A stretch of 64,000 nt of DNA from Brachycybe producta (Eukaryota; Arthropoda; Diplopoda; Playtdesmida; Andrognathidae), in assembly GCA_036925085.1 (NCBI GenBank), contig JAUPFP010000006.1, forward strand, positions 5,235,131 to 5,299,130, in the 5' to 3' direction. Each line of letters starts with the position of its first letter. Position 1 is the stretch's first letter. This document shows, in pieces, positions 55,741 to 64,000 of this stretch. The position numbers were made by a program, and so were the translations under genes. The notes beneath the pieces are model-generated. The model was not told the DNA's origin and ran no database searches. It was given only the letters and a program-made list of their open reading frames with translations.

Positions 55741-56859
55741 TTTAAAAATGGCACCGCATGCTTAATGCCAAGGTACATATACAGAGGTAACTCAACTAGG
55801 AACTTTTCTTATGGAGCATTTCATTCCAAAACTTGAGTGCGTCCAATAGATGGCACAAACTGTACTTCAGTTTCACTAGATTCGTTTCAAATAATTTTCT
55901 TCTTCCAATTTTTAATTAGAATCGGAATTGAGTCATCCAATTCGATTCCAATTCATAAGAATCGATTCTTCAGCAACGTATATGAATCTTTAACATTCTA
56001 GCTTCAATAGCACTGAAATTGTGGCTGTTTTTTTAAATGATGCATTGTTTCTGTGTCCCTCGGTATAATAACTTTCTTGATTTTGACTATCATTACTGTG
56101 GCAAAATAACTTTGCTTCCAAAAGTCTTTGGGATTTAGGCAACAGTTGTTGACATGGAACTTAAGTAAGCTTCCGAACCACATCCGTCTCAATTCACATA
56201 ATGAAACTTCAGCATTTTTTGTGGCACTCAGTCTACTCGATCAGTATAATGTTAACTCATTCATCCATTGCTCACTTGTGCACTTGGCCCATTTCTTCTG
56301 TTTCCTAAGTACAATCTTTATGAGCTGCATCCATCTTCCTTTGTCTTGCATTTTGCCTTTTTTTTTCTTAGTTATTTCTTCGTTTTTTGTTTCTTCTAAA
56401 AACATTTCTTCGAGATCTAAGGGTTCACTTGACTGTCTAGACAGAAAAATCCTAATTGCTGTTTATGGGCTACCCAATTTCTATAAACTAGAATTTGTAT
56501 GCAATTCATAACGGAAATTATCTTCTGTAACATTTTCTTTACATTAAACATAAACATTGGTCAGATGCATAATACGGCTCGTATAAATATATATATAGTC
56601 TCTATATGATTGATTATTCTCTGTATGTAGTTCATGTATTATTTATTATACATGCTTCTAAATGTTACAAAGGTGTTTTGTTTTAATTTTTTTTTGTTGA
56701 AGCATACATGACATTGTCCATTTGCAAAATGGCAAATGTATTATTTGTAATGGAACACAATAAGAAGCAAAGAAAGGCAGGAAAAATACAGAAGAAATTA
56801 TTGAATTGCCTCTTAAGAGAGTGTTTTTTTTTATCTAGGTTAAAAACATAATGGGGTTT
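55741..56859. other. AT-rich stretch without a gene
   Basis: No gene seen. The 127-codon frame at 56128-56511 has a hydrophobic middle but no recognisable domain. Confidence 0.4.
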
Positions 56860-57023
56860 GTCTATGCGAGTGTTTCTCAATGAGTGGTCCACCTAGCTGT
56901 GCCAGGTGGTATACAGACTGGACCATAAAGAAAAATGTATATTTTCACACTTCAACTATCTGAATGAAAGCTACAAAAACAGATTATAGTTTGCTATAGT
57001 GCTAAGTCAGCAGTATCTCTTTG

Positions 57024-57346
57024 AAGGCCTTGCTAGAGCTCAATGAAACACTCAGCAATGTTAGTTTTGGGAAGTTTTTTTTTATTCCGAGAAACTGCCA
57101 TTTCAGAGTGGAAAATCTGGAATAATGTTTTTAACATTATTTCAGAGTACTCAAATATCAAAAGCTCTGAAATAGAATAGGAAATCTGGGGAAATGCAAC
57201 ACTGCAACGGTCAGAATGACCATGTGCAGACAGACAGTAGCATAGGGAATTGCTTTTCAGGCTACAAATTATTTTCTGAGTTCCATTTTATGGAATTTAG
57301 GTTTTTGGAATATATTTTTTTTTTCATTGAGCTCTAGCAAGATCTT
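57024..57346 (+). mobile_element. AAGGCCTTGCTAGAGC MITE, copy 1
   Basis: Starts AAGGCCTTGCTAGAGCTCAA and ends TTGAGCTCTAGCAAGATCTT, so the termini are inverted. The interior (CTGCCATTTCAGAGTGG, TTTCAGAGTACTC, TTATTTTCTGAG) is repeated in inverse in copy 2. Confidence 0.75.
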
Positions 57347-57461
57347 AACATAACTGTGCCACTGCGCTCTAATATGAGGCGAACTGAGTGTGACCCATTA
57401 AAGTGGGTAGTCCGCACGTGCATTGACAACTTATTTAGTGGTCCCCATTGGGAAACGTTTG

Positions 57462-57811
57462 AAGGCCTTGCTAGAGCTCAATGAAAAAGAACTCTGAAAA
57501 AAATATTCCAAAAACATAAATTCCACAAAATGGAGCTCAGAAAATAATTTGCAGCCTGAAAACTCTGAAAACAAAACCTATTGTGTAAATCCCTACGCTG
57601 CTGTCTGCACACAGTCACCCGGACCGTTGCAGTGTTGTATTTTCCTAGATTCCCTATTCTATTTCAGAGCTTTTGATTTCTGAGTACTCTGAAATAATGT
57701 TAAAAACATTACTCCAGATTTTCCACTCTGAAATGGCAGTTTCTCGGAATAAAAAAAAAACTTGCAAAAACTATCATTTCTGAGTGTTTCATTGAGCTCT
57801 AGCAAGGCCTT
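57462..57811 (-). mobile_element. AAGGCCTTGCTAGAGC MITE, copy 2, opposite orientation
   Basis: The same family as 57024-57346 but reversed. It lies only 115 bp away and inside the same hAT host. The ends are AAGGCCTTGCTAGAGCTCAA and TTGAGCTCTAGCAAGGCCTT, a perfect inversion. Confidence 0.75.
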
Positions 57812-58552
57812 AAGAAACACTGGTCTATACTGTCTGCATCACATGACACCTACGTGCTTTAAATCATAAGAAATAAAATGATACAACTGTTAAGTTTTTA
57901 TCAAGCCATGTTTTGGTACTTTTATGTTTTCCGGCAACTACATGTATAACTGGAATAAGTGTGACAAAAAAAAAGTTAAAAAGAAACTTTGACATCAAAA
58001 TGACATGTTATGGGGCCTTGAATGTATGAGTTGAGAATGGCTATGCCATCCTCTTGTGAAAACAATGCAACCCCCCATTAAAGATAACAATCATGTCATG
58101 TTCTGCTCTTAAGAAATGATCTACTTGCCTGAGATCAGATATGATGGAATACCTGGCATAGCTTTTTAAAGAGACCAATAACCCTCAGGAATTTTTTTCT
58201 TGAAATATTGTCAATACCCAACAATTGCCAAAATAATTTTTAAAATAAATAAGTTATTATAATTATAAAAAAACTTTAAAATTAAGTGACTTTTTATGAG
58301 CCACTAAACAACTGTATTTTAAATTTCAAAAAACGAAATCCTACCGTTCTGCTCAGTTGCCAATGTTGTCACCTCACATTTCTATAATTGCTTAATGAAA
58401 TACATGTATTACTTGTTAATATTCAACTCAATGCAACCTTCTTATCAGCTCTAGAGTCATATGGGTAGGTGGGGTAATTCAAATATCAAAGGCAATAAGT
58501 ACTTTGACATGAATAGGAAATGCGTGTATTTGAGTAAGGAATTAAAAGTAAT

Positions 58553-59055
58553 ATATTTTTAAAGTTCTTGGCTATTTTTATATTAATTAATAGTTGATTC
58601 TTCTTAATAGTCATTTTTTAAAAATTTTCGTAAAGAAAAAAACTTAAGAATATTAAAAACCACCTCTTATTTAAAACAATTTATTCATTTTAAAATTATA
58701 TAAAGTGGCTGACGTTTCGATTGTATTTACAATCATCTTCAGAGCCTACATTTAAAAATATATACACTTTTTGTTACAAAATTGGGTAAAATAGATTAAT
58801 ATTAATATACAATTTTTACCACAAAAAAAATATGTATACATATTATTGCAGAGACTGTATTTACAATAGGTAATAGCAACAGCTATCTGTCCAGTTAGAA
58901 GTTACATGTTGATACAAATGATAACTTAGCACCTTCTTTATATAATTTTAAAATGAATAAATTGTTTTAAATAAGAGATGGTTTTTAATATTCTTAAAAG
59001 TTTTTTTAAAAGAAAATTTTAAAAAATGACTATTTAGAAGAATGAACTATTAATT
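58553..59055 (-). mobile_element. Penelope-like insertion with inverted arms
   Basis: A perfect 12-bp duplication ATTAAAAGTAAT flanks it (58541-58552, 59056-59067). The arms (about 58584-58705 and 58936-59055) are inverted over about 110 bp, with ATTTAAAACAATTTATTCAT and its complement at the core. A 31-base piece lies outside the left arm. A hammerhead-like motif sits just inside the left arm. Penelope-like elements often have inverted terminal repeats with such ribozymes. No RT remains here. Confidence 0.55.
58707..58746 (-). ncRNA. Hammerhead-ribozyme-like motif
   Basis: On the minus strand: stem I GGCT; CTGAAGA; a single T; stem II GATTGT-AAAT-ACAATC; GAAA; CGTC; then AGCC, which pairs exactly with GGCT. 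The core fits CUGANGA...GAAA...UH with cleavage expected after the C of GTC. Stem III would be only ACGT, which is self-complementary, so a dimer may be needed. Minimal hammerheads of this kind are reported in Penelope-like elements. Confidence 0.6.
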
Positions 59056-59346
59056 ATTAAAAGTAATGTGAGGTGACAACATCAGCATCTGAGTAGATAG
59101 GTAGACTTTTGGTTTTTTATTGCTAATTTCTGTTTGGTGGTGAATCTGTCTGATAAAGCTCATTTATGATGAGGCAAGTGATTTTTAATTTTTTTTAAAT
59201 TGTTTGTATTAATGTCTTATTTTTAATTTTAAAAATCGTTTTGGTAATTGTCGGGTAAGTCTTTTTTGACAAGAAATTACTGGAAGTGATGTTCTCTAAG
59301 TGAATCTATCCTGTACTGTTCTTAAGCAGGTGCGACCCTTTCAATA

Positions 59347-59529
59347 CAGTGGCGGATTTACCATTTTGTCGTCCTCAGGCAACAACCATTTTGCTGCCCT
59401 TCCCTAACCCAGAGCAAAGCGAGCAAAAAATACTATAAAAATATTTCCTAGTTCATTCCAAAAAAAATTTTTTAAAACATTTTCCGCCCTAGGCAGCTGC
59501 CTACTCTCCTATTGGTAAATCTGCCCCTG
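59347..59529. mobile_element. hAT MITE, 183 bp
   Basis: CAGTGGCGGATTTACC at left and GGTAAATCTGCCCCTG at right. The flanking 8-mers TTTCAATA / TTTCAGTA have one mismatch. It contains GCCCTAGGCAGCTGCC near its right end. No coding capacity. Confidence 0.8.
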
Positions 59530-59537
59530 TTTCAGTA

Positions 59538-60795
59538 GTATCAGTACCAATGTGTGTGAGAAATTCTGTGTGAAATTTCGAAGCATCAACTTTTCTATCC
59601 CCGACTTCTTTTAAAAAATAAAAAGAGAGAAAAGGCGCATGCTCAGATTGCATCATTAGCCTCAATCAAGGTCCTTTTGAATAGGGACTAAGAGGATAAG
59701 AAGAAAGTAATCTCATCACGAGAAAATCTGTCGAAAACATAAGTCTTTTCCTTTTCTTTCTCCACAGTTTGTGTGTTACATTTTCAGGAGTGGAAATATG
59801 CCTAAAGTTTCTTTACCCATAAGAGGTTTTATATATAGCTAATAAATTTATAATCCTGCATCAGGACACACATACACACACATTCAATGCCAGTAGAAGA
59901 TGGAACTTAAATTCAAGTGATATGATAAAAACATTTGCAATTTAATGGCAGCTTAAATTATTCCCGACTCGACTTTGCCATTAAGCAAATGCTCGAAATT
60001 GTCATTTTGAAGTGAGAGATCTAACCACAAAATACTATTTTTCTGGTCGACTTTTCTTTAAGAATTTTACTGCATGCAACCTCATGCACACTCTCTCACG
60101 TTTATGCATAATATATATAGTTTTATTCTCATGCTTAATTCACTTTCTAATTACTAAATACATGAAATTTTCGAAGTCTATGCTTTTGCATTTTTATTCT
60201 AATAAATGGGTGTTGCTGTTGCTGCTTTATTATTTATATTCCACATTCATGTTGGGTTGATATCCACTATTATAAGGTAAGCCTAAATTAGGTTACAGTT
60301 GGTAGTGATGAGAGGGTGACTTGATAGAGGTTTCTTTTTTTTTTCATGTGGCTGGCGTGCACAGCCGTCACCGCCTCAACACTCATTGTCTTCACAAATA
60401 AGAAAGCCATCAACAAGCAAAGGAGAAACTCTATACTAGGAGAGGTTGAAACCATGATTTTTCAAGCTGTGTGTGTCTTTGGTGTTGATGATGCATTTCG
60501 ATGAGGAAAAAGATAAGATAATCTTGGACCATAAAATGGCAGAATACACTTGAGGCTAGAGATGATAGAAAGATCGATTTTTGCAGTCATAATTATAAAG
60601 CCATGATTTGTTATATAACTTACAAGTCAGTGCAATCTTGCCCAGTATTAACTGCTATATTATACATTGTTATCAAATAGACGTAAGTGACAACTTCTGA
60701 TGTGCACCTGCTGCTTTCTGTTATATAGCCTATAGCATTTTTGTTTTTTGACTTTGTCAAGTCTATATAAACATATATGTATATTACATATATAA

Positions 60796-60855
<60 letters not shown>

Positions 60856-62770
60856 TGTGTCTCAAAACCAAATCCTCAATCCGTTATCAAAGTATAAAGA
60901 ATGTCGTGCAGTTAATTCGTTTAAAAATGTATATCTCGGAATTGATAATGGAGCTCTACATGTCGCGCCTCAGCTGGAAGAATGGCACAACTAAAAAAAA
61001 AACACTTTTGGGGGGAAAATGAGTTTAAAGTTGCATTTGTTTCTATCTCAATCTATTGTAGGGGAGCCAAATAAACCGATATTGTGAATAGTTTATTGTT
61101 TTTGCTATAATCAACTTTTAAATTTCAGACGTTTTCTGTGCTCCGCTTCATTACATAGACTTTGGTTGTTATTTTTAGGACATACTGTACTTGTATATGT
61201 AGGCGCATGCATGCCTCCTTCTGTTGCAGCTTTAAACAAATAGGTACATTAATACTATACTGTAGATATAGCTAGCTCTAAGTATGCGCAAAAGAATGAG
61301 GTTTTCGTCAAATCTGTCAATGTTTTTTTTTCCCCTCGTTTATTTTTCTGTTTTGCTGACAATTTCTTGTGGTATTTGTGTGGAAAAGAAAAAAAAACCT
61401 CAAAATCACAGCAGCTAACAATCTCACATAGCCTATTTATTTTGTTGTTTTTTTTCTCTTTCAAATAGGCCTAAGCTATTTTTCAGAGTCTCTCATTTCT
61501 CAAAAAAATGAGGTGTTGAACTTGCAAATGTTGGAAGAGGTCCTAAGCTTTTATGGTTCTTTACATGTGAACCATATGTATATATATACAGTATACTGTA
61601 AAGTCTTAATATAGATCTATCTACATTTCTCTTATTTCCTATTTCTTTCAGTGTTAAGTCTACTATACTGGTATATATGTAGGCCTACACATTCTACAAT
61701 GAGAGGCGTTCTTTCAACCTAGTGAAAAATCGTTTTCTTGAATGCAATGCAAAATGTGTGTTCTTTGTGAAAACAATGGATGAATAAAGAAAATGAGAAA
61801 AAAGAAGGGATGAATGAAGAAGGAATGTTTTAGTTTGTGTGTATGTTTTTTTCTTTCTCCAGAGATTGTTCTTCTATTTCATTTGTTACAACTGCTTATA
61901 TAATTGTTCATTTATATTTATTTTATAGGCATATATGGCTTGGTCATTTTTAATTGAATAGTATTGCTTAACTTATAATACTTGTATATGGTGATTTTTA
62001 TCCGTCAGATAGGTTAATGTTTCAAGTAGCTTAAAAGACAGCAGAACTCAACTGATTAATGATGTTACATTAGGAAATATAGAACAGTGTTTCACAATTT
62101 TATTTGACTATGAAACCCTTTTAGAATTTTGTTAAAATATTACGGAACCCCCAATAGTATTTTTGCATAATACCCTATACGGAGTGAAAAAAATGGCAGA
62201 AAAAGTAGATATGGGTAAAAAAAATAATAGGCACGTAGGCCTAATCTTAATAAAGTAATAATTATCTAATATATCAGATTCACTTTTAATGAAAAAAAAA
62301 ATCGCATAAAATCACTATTTTATGTCTCATTTACTTTTTGAGTTGTATTGGAATGTCTAAAGGTAGACATGCTGTGTGACTACTTAAATTTAAATTATTT
62401 TATATATATATAAGCCAGGTCTGTGTGTTTGGGTGTGTGTGATTAACGCTGTACAATTTATATAAATTTAAATGAATAAATGAACCGCTTTTTTTCTCAA
62501 GGTCAACTATATGTTGCACACTCCCCATCCAAGAACCCCATGATATTAAATTGGAGAGGGGAAAAGGTTGGAAAGTGTAGAAAGGGGGAGAGAGAGAGAA
62601 ACGTGGAGGGGGAAAAAGTGGGAGGGGGTGACTGAAATTGAAATGAAAGGAGTAAAAAAGGAACAAACGACGCGCATGCGTACACCAGAGAAAATGAAAA
62701 ACTCATTTTCTCTTTCAAATATAAAAAGGGGAGGGGATAATAGTAGCAAAATTAAACTACTTTTTATCAA
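59538..62770. other. AT-rich stretch without a gene
   Basis: No gene seen in 3.2 kb. A (TA)n microsatellite spans about 60806-60852. TAGGCCTA occurs near 61465, 61680 and 62237. A GA-rich patch lies at 62575-62640. Confidence 0.45.
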
Positions 62771-62911
62771 GGGCGATTGTGCCCAGCATAAGAATTTCTT
62801 TTGATCCGCCCTTTTATGAACGTCATCAATTTCTAATTGGTTAGTTACTTGGTCTGACGTCATAAAAGGGCGGAGGAAAAGAAATTCTAATGCTGGGCAC
62901 AATTGCCTGTG
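62771..62911. mobile_element. Family R MITE, short copy
   Basis: GGGCGATTGTGCCCAGCAT at left and ATGCTGGGCACAATTGCC at right are inverted over about 60 bp, through AGAATTTCTTTT and CCGCCCTTTTATGAACGTCA. It is shorter than the 194-bp copies. No 9-bp duplication is clear. Confidence 0.7.
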
Positions 62912-62960
62912 AATTTTGATCCCGTCATTTATGACGGGTTACCCCACTAGTTTTAAAATA
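62912..62960 (-). repeat. Family T hairpin repeat, copy 2
   Basis: The minus strand reads ACTAGTGGGG, then CCCGTCATAAATGACGGG, then ATCAAAATTC, matching 27326-27375. It abuts the right end of a family R MITE. Confidence 0.6.
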
Positions 62961-63362
62961 ATAGAGCTTTACATTTTTACAGTGCTAAAATCTCTAATTA
63001 ACCACAGCAAAATATGCAAATGAAGGAGACAATACAAGGAAATGATCTACAGTTAGATCTATTCTGCATTTCTGAAGCAAAAGTGACAATAAATGGAAAT
63101 TATTTTATAAACAAGAATATTCAGTGAATCACTTAAAGGGTAATTTTTTATAAGAAGAAGAAACACATAAATGATACAAAGGGTGTGTGTTTCTTATTAA
63201 TATTATTATATTCTAAGCCAATAATAAATTAATTGGTATTTTTATATTGATATATTTAAAAATTAACTTTTTATGGCAATTCTAAGTGTTTTTTTTAATA
63301 AAAGTTGGGCCAAAAGTTAGATAATGTTAGAAAATTAAAAACTTTGTAGGTAAATGGAAAGT
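62961..63362. other. AT-rich stretch without a gene
   Basis: Nothing recognisable seen. Confidence 0.4.
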
Positions 63363-63371
63363 CTTCCAGTG

Positions 63372-63565
63372 ACAGGCAAGTGTAGCCAGCACTAGCTTTT
63401 CGTTTACTCCGCCCTTTTATGAGCGTCATCAATTTCTAATTGGTTTGTTATTTAGTCTGATGTCACATGCCCAGTCCTTGTCAATTTCTTATTGGTTGAT
63501 ATTTGGTCTGACGCTCATTAAAGGGTGGAACAAACGAAAAGCTAGTGCGGGCTACACTTGCCTGT
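63372..63565. mobile_element. Family R MITE, MULE-like, 194 bp
   Basis: ACAGGCAAGTGTAGCC and GGCTACACTTGCCTGT ends are perfectly inverted. The flanking 9-mers CTTCCAGTG / CTTCCAGTC differ at one base. It has the same length as the copy at 17942 and shares CCGCCCTTTTATGAGCGTCA and TTGGTTGATATTTGGT. Confidence 0.82.
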
Positions 63566-63574
63566 CTTCCAGTC

Positions 63575-64000
63575 ACATTTCTCTGGAAAATATAAAACGT
63601 GCTGCTTCAATGTTATTGCAAAATGTCATTGTGGTTTTTTGCTCTAAGCCAACATCCTTTGAGCTAGATCAACAGAGTAATTATTCAAATGCAATAATGT
63701 CTTCTGACTTATTTTAATATTGTTGGATACTGAAACCAACAATGAATTTTTGACCCAAATGTAATTGGTTTCAGTAAAGGTGGTGGTTAACTTTGGCGGA
63801 AGCCAAACTGTAATATTTTTCTACCTTACTTTATGAAATTTGTTGTTTTGTTTCTTTCTGTTTTCTCTTATAATTTATTTATATTCGAGAGTAGTTTTCC
63901 TCTGGTAATATTTTTTTCCACCTATTTCATGCTAGTTTTTGTTCGAAAGAAAGAAAGAAAGAAAGAAAGCGTTGAATAACTCGAAAATGTCATCTAGCTT
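63575..64000. other. Stretch without a gene; (GAAA)n at the end
   Basis: No gene seen. A (GAAA)n microsatellite lies near 63945-63970. Confidence 0.45.

Larger units (their letters stand above)
56868..57822. mobile_element. hAT-like element carrying two nested MITEs
   Basis: GAGTGTTTCTCAATGAGTGG at left and GAAACACTG at right, with GTCTATGC / GTCTATAC flanks (56860-56867, 57823-57830; one mismatch). Host sequence (GTGGTCC..., TGGTCCCCATTGGGAAAC) is split by insertions at 57024-57346 and 57462-57811. Confidence 0.65.
58170..59297. mobile_element. Family Q foldback, copy 3, interrupted
   Basis: TTAA (58166-58169) then AGAGACCAATAACCCTC at left. At right AAAAATCGTTTTGGTAATTG then GTTCTCT, with TTAA eroded. 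The 503-bp insertion at 58553-59055 splits it. Confidence 0.65.

Noticed and set aside
56128..56511. 127-codon frame with a hydrophobic stretch as a membrane protein gene
   Set aside because: No recognisable domain, no exon context, and hydrophobic frames are common in T-rich DNA.
60806..60852. (TA)n tract as a structured element
   Set aside because: Simple dinucleotide repeat; self-complementarity is trivial.

Overview
This window looks like gene-poor nuclear DNA from a eukaryote, most likely an aquatic invertebrate animal. It is AT-rich, with long T and A runs, simple repeats, RTE-type, Ty3/Gypsy and Penelope-like retroelements and many small nonautonomous DNA transposons. I cannot assign a phylum. 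I found no convincing host exon, no rRNA, no functional tRNA and no CRISPR array. Nearly all long or conserved reading frames belong to mobile elements. Family letters (P, Q, R, S, T, U, V) are labels made up for this answer.

The centrepiece is a structurally complete Ty3/Gypsy LTR retrotransposon at 27542-39034 (11,493 bp). Its 850-bp LTRs run TGTAAC...GTTACA, differ at one position by eye, and are flanked by the 4-bp duplication ATCC. The gag start codon lies inside the 5' LTR. Gag (564 codons) ends in a CCHC knuckle, and its last codons form a TTTAAAC slippery heptamer in the right register directly before the stop. A predicted H-type pseudoknot follows, and pol lies in the -1 frame. Pol (about 2,565 codons) has protease, RT, RNase H and integrase, then an unrecognised extension of about 1,050 residues. 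Between pol and the 3' LTR is a 445-bp noncoding stretch built as an array of about a dozen short hairpins. The element sits in an older repeat (family U). A second copy of family U at 52.5-52.8 kb shows the site without the insertion.

The rest is layered older elements. 1-27.5 kb: a palindromic MITE at 1739; five copies of TTAA-flanked foldback family P (one split by an 896-bp solo LTR at 2227-3122); a TTAA-flanked family Q copy; a 5'-truncated RTE retrotransposon with a 12-bp duplication (9496-10698); an RTE-tailed short insertion with a 13-bp duplication (23153-23366); a 194-bp MULE-like MITE; a nested palindrome cluster (18.7-19.5 kb); and a hAT MITE at 24032. 39-64 kb: hAT elements, one nested in another (43406-44099); a 1.3-kb foldback; two more Q copies, one split by a Penelope-like insertion carrying a hammerhead-ribozyme-like motif (58553-59055); a hAT element carrying two oppositely oriented MITEs (56868-57822); and more R-family MITEs near 63 kb. 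Intervening stretches hold only AT-rich DNA and microsatellites.
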